Assembly: GCF_001668725.1 (NCBI RefSeq)
Contig: NZ_LZKL01000091.1
Location: forward strand, 32,873-96,872
DNA from: Mycobacterium sp. E787
GTDB taxonomy: Bacteria > Actinomycetota > Actinomycetes > Mycobacteriales > Mycobacteriaceae
DNA length: 64,000 nucleotides
Direction: 5' to 3'
A model generated the notes under the pieces. It was not told the origin of the DNA, did no database searches, and saw nothing but the letters and a program-made list of their open reading frames with translations. The translations under genes were made by a program, and so were the position numbers. Positions 1 through 8,881 of this stretch are shown piece by piece; position 1 is the stretch's first letter; every line of letters starts with the position of its first letter.

Positions 1-1184
1 TCCGCGCGGAGGTAGCCGGCGCGGGCTTGCTCTTTGGGGATGTACCGGAACGGGTCGAACGAGTATGCGGCCATGGCGTTTTCGTGGGTGATCTTGTTGA
101 TGACCGAGTCGTCCAGATGGCCCATCGTCTCGATGACGTCCTCGGGTGCGAACGGCCAGTTGCTGTCGGAATGCGGGAAGTCGGACTCCCAGCACAGCAT
201 GTCCTCGTTGAACCAGTCCATGTTGCGCACCCCGACCTTGTCGCTGATGAAGCAGGTGTAGAAGTGGCGCTTGAACACGTCGCTGGGTCCGCTGTAGCCG
301 GGCGGGAACTTCGCGAGGGTCCAGCCCGAGTGCCGGTTGTAGACGTGCTCGGCGCGCCACAGGAAGTACGGGATCCAGCCGACGTCGCCCTCGGTGAGGG
401 AGAACTTCAGTTGCGGGAAGTCCTCCCAGAACTCGGCCCAGAGCAGTTCGGTGAACGTGAACATGCTCATCATCGATGACGCCGTCATCTGCACGCTGGG
501 CGGGGCGTCGCTGGACACCTGCGGCGATCGCGACGCCGAACCGACGTGCGTGCACAGCACCGTCTTGTTCTCGCAGGCGGCCTCGAACAGCGGATACCAG
601 TAGCGAGTGTGAATGCTGGGCATTTGCAAGGCTTCCGGGTTCTCCGAGAACGTCACGGCGTGGCAGCCCTTGTCGGCCAGGCGTTGCACTTCCTTCGCCG
701 CCTCGGCCACGTCGAACAGCGGCAGGATGCCGCACGGGATGAACCGGCCCGGGTAGGCGGCGCACCACTCGTCGACGTGCCAGTCGTTGTACGCCTTGAT
801 CATCACCAGGTTGACGTCGCGGTCGGGACCCTGGTTGAGAACCTGACCCGAGAAGCCGGTGAAGTTCGGGAAGTTCAGGCCCGCGAGCTGGCCGCCCGCG
901 TTCATGTCGCGGACCCGTTCGTCGACGTTGAAGCAGCCCGGCCGCATCTCGTCGTAGCGCGAGGCGTCGATGTTGTACATCTCGCGGGGCTTGCCGGCGA
1001 CGGCGTTCAGGCCCATGTTCCGCCCCCGGACCTCACCGTAATACCACTGCTCGACGCCGTCGGGTTCGGTGACGACCCGCGGCGCACGGTCCTTGAACCT
1101 GGCGGGGACATGCGCGTCGAACATGTCGGCCGGCTCGGCGATGTGATCATCCACGCTGATCAGGATCAGATCATCCTTGTTCAT
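1..1184 (-). CDS. Amidohydrolase-2 family metal hydrolase (C-terminus cut by window edge)
   Basis: A TIM-barrel metal-dependent amidohydrolase of the COG2159 type, a family that hydrolyses or decarboxylates small ring-derived acids. 394 residues are visible and the end lies beyond position 1. The N-terminus carries the metal-site block SVDDHIAEP, the middle carries LCTHVGS, and the distal part carries WESDFPHSDSNWP, all typical of the family. The start is ATG at 1184, preceded on the minus strand by GGGAG at good spacing. It diverges from the small secreted protein gene at 1492. Mycobacteria have many such paralogues in lipid and xenobiotic clusters, so the substrate cannot be stated. Confidence 0.85.
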   Translation of the reverse strand, partial: MNKDDLILISVDDHIAEPADMFDAHVPARFKDRAPRVVTEPDGVEQWYYGEVRGRNMGLNAVAGKPREMYNIDASRYDEMRPGCFNVDERVRDMNAGGQLAGLNFPNFTGFSGQVLNQGPDRDVNLVMIKAYNDWHVDEWCAAYPGRFIPCGILPLFDVAEAAKEVQRLADKGCHAVTFSENPEALQMPSIHTRYWYPLFEAACENKTVLCTHVGSASRSPQVSSDAPPSVQMTASSMMSMFTFTELLWAEFWEDFPQLKFSLTEGDVGWIPYFLWRAEHVYNRHSGWTLAKFPPGYSGPSDVFKRHFYTCFISDKVGVRNMDWFNEDMLCWESDFPHSDSNWPFAPEDVIETMGHLDDSVINKITHENAMAAYSFDPFRYIPKEQARAGYLRA

Positions 1185-1491
1185 GGCCCACTCCCTCGCT
1201 TATCGACTAGTAGACAATGAGGTGAGTCACAGTGTCAACGCTCGGCGTTGCCGTGGGGGCGAGCGGCGGCGCGCGAAAATGGCTGGCTCCTAATGGCGTC
1301 CGTGGATATAGGCTCCCGCGCCGGGGCCCGCCTCCGCCGGCCGCATTTTTGCTCGATTCTCGAGCGCCGGACTATTAGTCCGTAAGCGGCCGAGCAGGGC
1401 AGTTGCCCTCATGTTGGGATCGGTAGCAGCACCGGCGGTATTTGCTTGCCTGACAACGCCCGCCATGAGACACCGGCGAAAGGACTCAGCC
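1185..1491. promoter_or_regulatory. Divergent intergenic region with two adjacent short palindromes
   Basis: This 307-bp gap holds no convincing gene. It contains two perfect dyads: GCTCGA-TTC-TCGAGC at 1351-1365, and a 15-bp palindrome with 7-base arms CGGACTA / TAGTCCG at 1368-1382. They lie 110-140 bp upstream of the secreted-protein start. They could be a regulator site or an RNA hairpin pair; no T-run follows, so a terminator is less likely. No regulator gene is adjacent. Confidence 0.4.
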
Positions 1492-1824
1492 ATGAAGCGA
1501 GGAATCGCGGGAGCCGCAACGACACTGTTGGCGTCCGGCTGCCTGGGGCTGGCCAGCCTTGTTCTCGGCGCGGGCACCGCCCAGGCCGACTCCCCCGGCC
1601 CGTACCGCTGGTGCCCGGGCGATTCCATGGTGTACCACGCCACCGTGGGCCCTCATACGGGCCCAGGCGTTGCCTACCAATGGGACATGAACGTTTGCCA
1701 CACCTGGTACTGGGTGGCGAACGGAAAAGGCAACGTTCCGTACAAGGGCCACCTGCCCAGCGGTGTTTGGGACGGAGACAATCCGCCTCCTCTTCAACCC
1801 GATTGGTGCGACTTCTGCTCGTAG
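1492..1824 (+). CDS. Small secreted cysteine-containing protein
   Basis: A 110-residue exported protein of unknown function. The N-terminus is a classical Sec signal peptide: basic MKRG, a hydrophobic core to about residue 28, and cleavage expected after AQA at residues 30-32. The mature part of about 78 residues is rich in Trp, Gly and Pro and has four cysteines (YRWC, NVC and the terminal WCDFC), suggesting two disulfides. Starts further upstream would bury the signal peptide; ATG at 1492 has AAAGGA upstream. It resembles the many small secreted hypotheticals of mycobacteria. No functional motif is recognised. Confidence 0.75.
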   Translation: MKRGIAGAATTLLASGCLGLASLVLGAGTAQADSPGPYRWCPGDSMVYHATVGPHTGPGVAYQWDMNVCHTWYWVANGKGNVPYKGHLPSGVWDGDNPPPLQPDWCDFCS

Positions 1825-1934
1825 GCACCACACGCAACCCGCTGCCCCAAACCAGGCACTGAACCGGCAGGCCCTCTTGTCCTCGACGCCATGCCGGAGC
1901 AGCATCTCTAAGGGCTAGCGGGAAGCAGGAGAAT

Positions 1935-3038
1935 ATGACAGATATCCAGGCGCCGGTGTCGTCAGAACCAGCCGCGCCGAAGGCGCGCGCGGCGTGGCAG
2001 TTCTTCCAGCAGATGGTCACCGACGTCACCAAGATCGTGACCGAGGACGCCGAATCGGAACGCGAACTTCTCGAGGGACTGCGGGTCATCGCCCGCGTCT
2101 CGTCGTTGTGCTCGCAACTGTCCGTCGAGGCCGATCCCGACCGGCCGGCCTTCTTCGACATGTGCTCGGACACAAGGATGATCGGCGGACCCAACCCCGA
2201 CGGCAACTACTACCTGGCGATGATCCGCGGCGACCGGCGCTACCGGATCACCGGCACCCGGGGCACCACTGCATACCTCGGCTTCCAGGTCCTCGCCGGC
2301 ACCGGGATGACCCCGCGGCGAATGGCCAACTACCTCAGCGACACCGACCTCGCGCTCAACGGCGATGAATTCGCCCTCGTGCTCTCGACGGACGAGCCCG
2401 CCGATCTCGCGGGCGCGCAATGGGTCAAGATTCCCGACGATGCGTCCTCGGTCGTCGTCCGGGAGTACATCGGTGACCGCGCCCGCGAGCGGCTCAGCAC
2501 CCTGAACATTGCGGCCCTCGACGCCGGACCGGTGACACCGCTGACCGACGTCGAGCTCGCCGACCAGTTCACCGCGATGGCGTGGACGCTGATGAAGCTC
2601 GTCACGATGCACCGCACGATCAAGCCCGAGCTCCTGGACAAGCCGAACACCCTGCTGACCGCCGAGGCGGCCGATCTCGGCGCCGCCGACACCACCCCGG
2701 ACAACCTGTACATGATGGGGACCTTCCGCCTCGATCCGGGCCAGGCGTTGGTGCTCGACATCGCGCCACCCGATACGCGCTATTGGAACGTGACGCTGGA
2801 AAGCCTTTGGCACGAGTGCCTGGAGCCGCGGCGCCGGCACAGCTCGGTCACCAATCGTGCCGTGCGCCCCGACGCGGACGGTCGGGTGCGCATCGCAATC
2901 TCCGCGGAGGACATGGGATTTGGTCACTGGCTCGACACCGGCGGACGGCACCGCGGGTTCATCGTCGTGCGCTGGCTGGACAACCCCAGCCCGCCCGACG
3001 TCTCCGTCTCGGTCCGCGAGCGAAAGGAGCGGCCATGA
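1935..3038 (+). CDS. DUF1214 domain-containing protein
   Basis: A 367-residue soluble protein whose C-terminal half (DIAPPDTRYWNVTLESLW onward) matches the DUF1214 pattern. The first 150 residues resemble the associated N-terminal region of mycobacterial homologues. No signal peptide or membrane segment is seen. Its stop overlaps the start of the sulfotransferase gene by 4 bp (ATGA), so the two are probably co-translated, and proteins of this family often accompany such sulfotransferases in mycobacteria. The biochemical role is unknown. Confidence 0.8.
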   Translation: MTDIQAPVSSEPAAPKARAAWQFFQQMVTDVTKIVTEDAESERELLEGLRVIARVSSLCSQLSVEADPDRPAFFDMCSDTRMIGGPNPDGNYYLAMIRGDRRYRITGTRGTTAYLGFQVLAGTGMTPRRMANYLSDTDLALNGDEFALVLSTDEPADLAGAQWVKIPDDASSVVVREYIGDRARERLSTLNIAALDAGPVTPLTDVELADQFTAMAWTLMKLVTMHRTIKPELLDKPNTLLTAEAADLGAADTTPDNLYMMGTFRLDPGQALVLDIAPPDTRYWNVTLESLWHECLEPRRRHSSVTNRAVRPDADGRVRIAISAEDMGFGHWLDTGGRHRGFIVVRWLDNPSPPDVSVSVRERKERP

Positions 3039-4207
3039 CCCTGCGGGAACGGTTCGCCCCGGAACAACTCATCGCCACCGCCTGCGAGGAGGCCGGAAGC
3101 GACGACTTCGGCGCGGATGGGTGGCAGGCCGGGCTGCAGCGCCTCACCGACGCGCTGGTCGACGAAGCGCGACTCTCGGCCATCGGTGTGGAGATCGCGC
3201 ACCTCGACATCATGCGTGCCCTGAAGAACCGGCTCGGTGTGATCGACTGGCGCAACACGCATCCCGACATCGCCGCCAAGCCGATCACCGCGCCGATCTT
3301 CATCGTCGGCCAGCCCCGCACCGGCACCACGATCCTCTATGACCTGCTCACCCAGGACCCCGATCTGCGGGCGCCGCTGACGTGGGAGGTCGACGCGCCC
3401 TGTCCGGTCCCACAGCCGGAGACCTATCACACCGACCCGCGCATCGCTTCGACGCAGGCCGGCATCGAGCTCTCCGAACAGATCATCCCCGGCTTCCTGG
3501 CATTCCACCCGATGGGCGCTCTCGTCGGGCAGGAGTGCGTGCGCATCACCGCCAGCGAGTTCACCAGTATGATCTATTCGGTGCAGTACCGCGTGCCGAG
3601 CTACTACCGTTGGCTGTTGTATGAGGCGGATCATGCCGGCGCCTACCGGTTCCACCGAATCTTCCTGCAGCACCTGCAGTCCGGCGTTCCCGGGCAGTGG
3701 CTGCTGAAATCGCCCGCCCACCTGTGGCATCTCGATGACCTTTTCGCCGAGTACCCCGACGCGCTCATCGTGCAGACGCACCGCGACCCCCTCAATGTCA
3801 TCTCGTCCATCGCCGCGCTGACCCACCACCTCCGGCGGATGGGCAGCGACGAGTCGAACATCGCCGAATGCGCCGCGCAGTCCTACGAGGAGATCGTCGT
3901 CGGCCTCGATCGGGAAATGGCGCTGCGCGAGGCCGGCGCCATCCCGTCCGGACGCGTGATCGACGTGTTGTTCACCGATTTCGTGAACGACCCGTGGACG
4001 ACCATCAAAGACATCTACCAGAGGCTGGGCCGCGAACTGAAACCCGAAGCCGCGCAGAGGATGCGGGACTTCCTCGCCACCCACCCGGGCGACGGCGGCG
4101 CCAGTCGCTACACGTGGGCCGACACCGGCCTGGACGCCGGCGAGGTCCGCGAGAGGGTGCGCGCCTACCAGGACCGCTACGGGGTGCCGACCGAGCGGCT
4201 GCGCTGA
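3035..4207 (+). CDS. Sulfotransferase family protein
   Basis: A 390-residue PAPS-dependent sulfotransferase-like protein. The 5'-phosphosulfate-binding loop is VGQPRTGTT at residues 91-99. The 3'-phosphate region follows as LLKSPAHLWHLDDLF and QTHRDPLNVISS, with the conserved Arg and Ser. The length is usual for the mycobacterial Sulfotransfer_3 group. The start overlaps the upstream DUF1214 gene by ATGA, with GAAAGGAG upstream. The acceptor is unknown; mycobacteria sulfate trehalose lipids and other glycolipids, but nothing here fixes the substrate. Confidence 0.85.
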   Translation: MTLRERFAPEQLIATACEEAGSDDFGADGWQAGLQRLTDALVDEARLSAIGVEIAHLDIMRALKNRLGVIDWRNTHPDIAAKPITAPIFIVGQPRTGTTILYDLLTQDPDLRAPLTWEVDAPCPVPQPETYHTDPRIASTQAGIELSEQIIPGFLAFHPMGALVGQECVRITASEFTSMIYSVQYRVPSYYRWLLYEADHAGAYRFHRIFLQHLQSGVPGQWLLKSPAHLWHLDDLFAEYPDALIVQTHRDPLNVISSIAALTHHLRRMGSDESNIAECAAQSYEEIVVGLDREMALREAGAIPSGRVIDVLFTDFVNDPWTTIKDIYQRLGRELKPEAAQRMRDFLATHPGDGGASRYTWADTGLDAGEVRERVRAYQDRYGVPTERLR

Positions 4208-4286
4208 ATCCCGGCGCTTCACACCCAGATCGACGGCAGCGTGCAAAAGTTCGAGAGGACGTGTCGACAACGTCGATCTCGACGCG

Positions 4287-4700
4287 CTAAACGTCGGCGG
4301 GTTCGTAGCGCAGCATCGTGACGTCGTGCTCGGGGTAGTCGCAGAACACCGGGCGCACCCGCATCCCGACCCGCAGGTCGTCGGGATCGACGTTGACCAT
4401 CTCGGTGGAAAACCTTGGCCCCTCGTCCCACTCGACGATGGCGAGCAGCTGCGGGACGGCGTCGGCGAAGTGCGGGCCGACGGGTCGGCGGGCGACCGTG
4501 AACGAGTACAGCGTTCCCATGCCGGAGATCTCGCGCCATTCCAGGTCGTCGGCCAGCGTGCGCGGCGCGCGCACCCGCGGGTAGAACACATAGCTTTCGG
4601 AGGACGGCGAGTACTGGACGACGATGCGGTGCTGCCCCAGCGCATCCCAAAACGGCGCTGTGGTAGGAGTTTTGACGGGCATGGGCCGTTCGAAGTCCAT
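4287..4700 (-). CDS. DUF35 OB-fold protein, partner of the Ltp thiolase
   Basis: A 137-residue DUF35 protein, the acyl-CoA-binding OB-fold partner that forms complexes with thiolase-like Ltp proteins and hydratases in actinobacterial steroid catabolism. The OB-fold part has the typical GMGTLYSFTVARRP and RVRPVF stretches. The N-terminal rubredoxin-like zinc ribbon normally carries four cysteines (CxxC...CxxC); here the region is QYSPSSESYVFYPRVRAP with none, so zinc binding appears lost. The start lies 2 bp after the Ltp stop, which indicates translational coupling. It is the last gene of the operon starting at 8146. Confidence 0.85.
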   Translation of the reverse strand: MDFERPMPVKTPTTAPFWDALGQHRIVVQYSPSSESYVFYPRVRAPRTLADDLEWREISGMGTLYSFTVARRPVGPHFADAVPQLLAIVEWDEGPRFSTEMVNVDPDDLRVGMRVRPVFCDYPEHDVTMLRYEPADV

Positions 4701-4702
4701 CG

Positions 4703-5911
4703 TCAGTCCCCCTGCAGGATGAGCGTGGTCTGCTCGGACAGGATGCCGCCGTTGCCGGACACGAAGGCGCTGTTGCAGTCGGCGACCTGGGCGGCGCCCG
4801 CGCGGCCCATGATCTGGCGGGTGGCGTCGCACACGTGGTGCATGCCACCCGCCAGTCCGGCCTGGCCGAACCCCAGCTGGCCGCCGGCGGTGTTCAGCGG
4901 GAAGTCGCCGCGGAAGGTCAGGTCGTGGTTGGCCACGAATTCCATGCCTTTGCCCTTCTCGCAGAACCCGGCGTCCTCCAGCGACAGCAGCACGGTGATG
5001 GTGTAGCAGTCGTAGATCGACACCATGTCCATGTCGTCGCGGCACAGATCCGTCATGGCGAAGGCCGTGTCGGCGGCCGCGGCGATCGGGGTGCGCAGCA
5101 GGTCCTCGGCATAGGTGGGCGTCTTGAACGGCACGTTCTCGCCGAATCCCTTGATCCATACCGGACGGTGGCGCGCCCGCCTGGCGAGGTCGGCGTTCGC
5201 GACGACGACCGCGGCGCCCCCGACGCAGGGCATCACGATCTCCAGCATGTGCAGCGGGTCGGCGATGACCGGGCTGGCGAGGACGTCCTCGACGGTGAGC
5301 GGCTTGTCCTTCCAGATCGCGCCCTCGGTGTGGTTGGCGTTGACCCGCTGGTCGACGACGATCTTGGCCAGCGCCCGCTCGTCGTAACCGTAGACTGCGG
5401 CGTAGCGCGTGGCCACCTGGCCGTAGGGGCCGTTCTGGCCGAGGTTACCGTACGGGATCTCGAATTCGGCCTGGGGAGAGCCGTATTGGTTGCTCGACGA
5501 GCCGAAGAACATCGCGTCGACGATCCGCCTGGGCTTCTTCTTCGACGAAGGCGTGATGTAGCGGGCGGGCAGCGCGCACAGGACCGCGTCGCAGATGCCG
5601 AGCTCGATCGCCGCGGCCGCACGCCAGACCATCGCGGCGGCGCTGGCCCCGCCGAGGTCCACCAGCTCGGCGAATCTTGCTCCTACGCCGAGGTATTCCG
5701 CGATCGTCGAGGGTACGAAGATCTCCGACTCGGCCAGGTGCGAGGCCGCGATGCCATTGACTACATCACCCGGCAATCCGGCGTCCTCGAGCGCGGCCGC
5801 GGCGAGTTCGGCCCATTGTTCGAGCACGAAGGGCGCCGGCGTGGCCTTGGCCAGCCGCTCGGGCGGCAGCTCGACGTAGCCGACGATCGCGGCTTCTCCA
5901 CGTAATCCCAT
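4703..5911 (-). CDS. Thiolase-like lipid-transfer protein (Ltp type)
   Basis: A 402-residue thiolase-fold protein. Where a true thiolase has its nucleophilic Cys in a CSSG-type motif, this protein reads VDLGGASAAA (residues 84-93), so the Cys is absent. It retains the C-terminal SIYDCYTITVLL block (about 298-309) seen in Ltp proteins that act with DUF35 partners. Ltp2 of steroid side-chain degradation is a retro-aldolase using tyrosines rather than a Cys, so aldol cleavage of a beta-hydroxyacyl-CoA is more plausible than thiolysis. It lies 9 bp after the acyl-CoA dehydrogenase and 2 bp before DUF35. The substrate is unknown. Confidence 0.85.
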   Translation of the reverse strand: MGLRGEAAIVGYVELPPERLAKATPAPFVLEQWAELAAAALEDAGLPGDVVNGIAASHLAESEIFVPSTIAEYLGVGARFAELVDLGGASAAAMVWRAAAAIELGICDAVLCALPARYITPSSKKKPRRIVDAMFFGSSSNQYGSPQAEFEIPYGNLGQNGPYGQVATRYAAVYGYDERALAKIVVDQRVNANHTEGAIWKDKPLTVEDVLASPVIADPLHMLEIVMPCVGGAAVVVANADLARRARHRPVWIKGFGENVPFKTPTYAEDLLRTPIAAAADTAFAMTDLCRDDMDMVSIYDCYTITVLLSLEDAGFCEKGKGMEFVANHDLTFRGDFPLNTAGGQLGFGQAGLAGGMHHVCDATRQIMGRAGAAQVADCNSAFVSGNGGILSEQTTLILQGD

Positions 5912-5920
5912 GCTGTGTCC

Positions 5921-8146
5921 TTATTTCCGGGGTAGCCCGAGAATCATCTGCGCGATGATGTTCAGCTGGATCTCCCTCGTTCCGCCGCCGATCAGCTCGG
6001 CCGGGAGATGCAGGTAGGGTTCCACGACCGCGGCGTCAGCGTCATCGACCATCGCCACCTGACCGGTCAACTGCAGGGTGGCCTCGAAGGTACGGCGCAG
6101 CAACACGTTCATCGCGACCTTGGCGATGCTGGACGCCGGGCCGGACGCCTGTCCGTCGAGCAGCCGAATGGTTTCCCGCACGCCGAGCGCCCGGATGGCG
6201 TTGGCGTAGGCGTCGAGTTCGCCGAGCTCACGCAGCGCGTCGTCACGATCCGGACCGGGTTGCGCGGCGAGCCGGCGGAGCGCGACGGCACGGTCGAACT
6301 TGACGTATCCACTGATGGCCGAACGCTCTTCGGCCATCGTGGCGATCGCAAGGCTCCAGCCGTCGGTGGGACCGCCCAGCAGCATCTCGTCGGGGACGAA
6401 GACGTCGTTGAGGAAGACCTCGTTGAAGTGCGCCTGACCGGTCGCCGTCCTGATGGGCTGGATTTCGACGCCGGGCGATTTCATATCGACGATGAAGTAA
6501 CCGATGCCGCGGTGCTTGCTCGCTTCGGGGTCGGTGCGCGCCAGCAGCGCTCCCAGGTCGGCGTACTGCGCCAGCGACGTCCAGATCTTGTGGCCGTTGA
6601 TCCGCCAGCCGCCGTCGACCTTGGTCGCCCTGGTGGCCAGCGACGCGAGGTCCGAGCCGGCTCCCGGCTCACTGAACAGCTGGCACCAATGGATATCGCC
6701 GCGCTGGGTCGGCGGAATCAGCCTTTCCTGCAGCTCTTTTGGCGCTGCGGCGAGCACCGAGGGCAGGATCCACTCGGCGATGTTGAGCGACGGCCGCACC
6801 AGCCCGGGGCGCCTGGCGAACTCCTCGTCGATGATGAGCTGTTTGAGCGGACCCGCATCGACGCCCCACGGTGCCTTCCAGTGCGGCGCCAGCAGACCGG
6901 CGTCGGCGAGCAGTGTGCGCTGCGGCCCGGAGGCCTGGTCCGGGTAATCGCCGTGCGGAGCCGGTGTGTCGTTGCGCAACTGCATTGCCGCATCCAGCGT
7001 CTCGGAGACCCAGGACCGGAAGTCCGACTCGGCGTCGCCCAGATTGACCGACATGTCGCGTTGGCGGGTGCGCGTCAGTTCACCCAGGCGCCGGGCCCAG
7101 CGATTGGCCGGACCGATCGATCCCGCCAGGCTGATCGCCCGCCGCCAGTAGAGGTGCACGTCGTGTTCCCAGGTGAAACCTATGGCGCCGAGCATCGTCA
7201 GGGCATCGAGCACCAGATCCGGGATCGGCGAGACGGCAGTCACCGCGGCCCCGGCTGCGGCCAGGCGATGTTGGTCGGGCGGCTCGTCGACGGCACGCAC
7301 GGCGTCCCAGGCCGCCGCGGTCGCCAACTCGCTGTTGACCAAGAGCATCGCCGCGCTGTGCTGCAGCGCCTGGAAGGTCCCGATCACCTTGCCGAACTGT
7401 TCCCGCGTGCGCAGGTGCGCCGTGACCGCTTCGACGCACCACTCCGCGATGCCGGCCGTCATGCCGGCCACCAGCCCCACTGCGACGCACCGCGCGCGTT
7501 CGGCGTCGATACCGGTCAACGCCGCGGACCCGGGGCCGCGATAGTCGTTCAGCCGCAAGATTCCGACATCGCAGACCAGGTCGGTTCCGCGAATCGATTC
7601 CACAACGGCCGACGAGTTTTCGGTGTCGATCGACACCCAGACGATGTCGCCGCCCTCGGACCGGGCGGCGACCAGGATCACCCCCGCCGAACACAGGCCC
7701 GCGGTGACGTCCGACTCCCCGCTGAGTAACCACCCGTCGCCGTCGGCGCTGACCCGGAAGTCGCCGCCGTCGGGAAGGACGACGGCCGCGGGTAAACCGG
7801 ATGCGAGATCACGCAACAATGTTTCGGCGGCCGGTGTCGGATCGGCCAGCAGCGCAACGGCTCCCGTCGTCACCGTCGGCAGCAGCGGTCCGGGCAGCAA
7901 CGTCTTGCCCGCCGCTTCCAGGACGCAGGCGGCATCGATCAGTCGTCCGCCCTGGCCGCCGAGGCGCTCCGGGAGGTGTACCGCGTGAAAACCGGTTGCG
8001 GCCAAGGAGTCCCACCACGCCGGGACCCGCCCCGCGGCCAGCGCGTCGAAACTGGCGCGGGTGTCGGCGATCGGGGCGTGTCGAGCAGCGAACTGGACGA
8101 CGGAGTCGCCGAGGGCCTGCTGCTCCGGGCTGAGGCCCAGCGTCAT
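5921..8146 (-). CDS. Two-domain (fused) acyl-CoA dehydrogenase
   Basis: A 741-residue flavoprotein with two acyl-CoA dehydrogenase domains in tandem, roughly residues 1-365 and 366-741, the architecture of FadE34-type enzymes. The first domain contains the GFTWEHDVHLYWRRA block; the second contains FSEPGAGSDLAS, INGHKIWTS and the C-terminal GGGTREIQLNIIAQ. In the second domain the position of the common catalytic Glu (YEGT in many family members) is Gly, so the base, if any, must be elsewhere or in the other domain. ATG at 8146 was chosen because it starts the canonical N-terminal helix; longer starts add non-homologous sequence. It is the first gene of the operon with Ltp and DUF35. Confidence 0.88.
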   Translation of the reverse strand: MTLGLSPEQQALGDSVVQFAARHAPIADTRASFDALAAGRVPAWWDSLAATGFHAVHLPERLGGQGGRLIDAACVLEAAGKTLLPGPLLPTVTTGAVALLADPTPAAETLLRDLASGLPAAVVLPDGGDFRVSADGDGWLLSGESDVTAGLCSAGVILVAARSEGGDIVWVSIDTENSSAVVESIRGTDLVCDVGILRLNDYRGPGSAALTGIDAERARCVAVGLVAGMTAGIAEWCVEAVTAHLRTREQFGKVIGTFQALQHSAAMLLVNSELATAAAWDAVRAVDEPPDQHRLAAAGAAVTAVSPIPDLVLDALTMLGAIGFTWEHDVHLYWRRAISLAGSIGPANRWARRLGELTRTRQRDMSVNLGDAESDFRSWVSETLDAAMQLRNDTPAPHGDYPDQASGPQRTLLADAGLLAPHWKAPWGVDAGPLKQLIIDEEFARRPGLVRPSLNIAEWILPSVLAAAPKELQERLIPPTQRGDIHWCQLFSEPGAGSDLASLATRATKVDGGWRINGHKIWTSLAQYADLGALLARTDPEASKHRGIGYFIVDMKSPGVEIQPIRTATGQAHFNEVFLNDVFVPDEMLLGGPTDGWSLAIATMAEERSAISGYVKFDRAVALRRLAAQPGPDRDDALRELGELDAYANAIRALGVRETIRLLDGQASGPASSIAKVAMNVLLRRTFEATLQLTGQVAMVDDADAAVVEPYLHLPAELIGGGTREIQLNIIAQMILGLPRK

Positions 8147-8202
8147 GGGGGCCCCGCGCGGCTGAGACGACACGCCATCGAAGACCGCTACCCTTTCCCC
8201 AT

Positions 8203-8226
8203 ACAAGACGAACCGTCTCGTCTTGT
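8203..8226. promoter_or_regulatory. Inverted-repeat operator, probable TetR binding site
   Basis: A perfect inverted repeat with 9-base arms ACAAGACGA and TCGTCTTGT around a 6-base spacer. It lies between the divergent acyl-CoA dehydrogenase (start 8146) and TetR (start 8288) genes, 57 bp from one and 62 bp from the other. That placement is classic for a TetR-family repressor controlling itself and its neighbour. Binding by the adjacent TetR is inferred. Confidence 0.75.
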
Positions 8227-8287
8227 GGCAGACTACGGGGCGGGTCAGGATATGTAAAGCGGGCCAGTCAGCAGTGAGGATCACCAC

Positions 8288-8881
8288 ATGCCAAGCGATC
8301 TCGTCCGGGCGGGCCCGCCACGGCGCCGCAGCGAGAAATCGCGCACGGCCATCGTCACCGCCACGAGGGAGCTGCTGCTCGAGCGCGGATTCGACGGCCT
8401 GACCATCGAGGCGGTCGCGGCCCGGGCCGGCGTGGGAAAGCAAACCATCTATCGCTGGTGGCCGAGCCGCCCCGCGCTCGTCGCCGACGTCATGCTGGAG
8501 GATGCCGACAAGATCCTGGCCTCGGTCGACCACACCGATGACGTGTCCGCAGACCTGGTGCGGTGGGTGGGCAAGCTCGTCGCGAGCCTGACGACGGCGC
8601 GCGGCATGGCCATGCTGCGAATACTGACGGTCGCCGGCATGGAGCACGAGGACACCGCGGTCAAGCTGCGCGCCGGGTTCAGCGCACCACTGCACGACAG
8701 CGTACGGGCCCGGCTGATCGCCGATGGCGTCGATGCGGCCGCCGCCGAATCAGCCGCGGACGCGATCGTCGGCGGCGTGGTATTTCCGATATTGTCTGAG
8801 CCGCAACAGTATTCACGGCGCCGGGCCGAACGCACCACCCGATTCATCGTCGAAGCGCTCGGGTCGCGCCGCCGACCATGA
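8288..8881 (+). CDS. TetR/AcrR family transcriptional regulator
   Basis: A 197-residue TetR-family repressor. The N-terminal helix-turn-helix is textbook: RTAIVTATRELLLERGFDG followed by TIEAVAARAGVGKQTIYRWW (about residues 38-57). The C-terminal ligand domain is variable and its inducer unknown; an acyl-CoA intermediate is likely from context. It is divergent from the acyl-CoA dehydrogenase/Ltp/DUF35 operon with a strong inverted repeat between them. Its last 69 bp overlap the convergent pyruvate-kinase-like gene. Confidence 0.9.
   Translation: MPSDLVRAGPPRRRSEKSRTAIVTATRELLLERGFDGLTIEAVAARAGVGKQTIYRWWPSRPALVADVMLEDADKILASVDHTDDVSADLVRWVGKLVASLTTARGMAMLRILTVAGMEHEDTAVKLRAGFSAPLHDSVRARLIADGVDAAAAESAADAIVGGVVFPILSEPQQYSRRRAERTTRFIVEALGSRRRP

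Noticed and set aside
4227..4279. Inverted repeat AGATCGACG / CGTCGATCT between convergent genes
   Set aside because: The arms are 35 bases apart with no T-run; too weak to call a terminator.
8147..8695. Reading frame extending the acyl-CoA dehydrogenase upstream
   Set aside because: It runs through the inverted-repeat operator and the divergent tetR gene; canonical homology starts at 8146.
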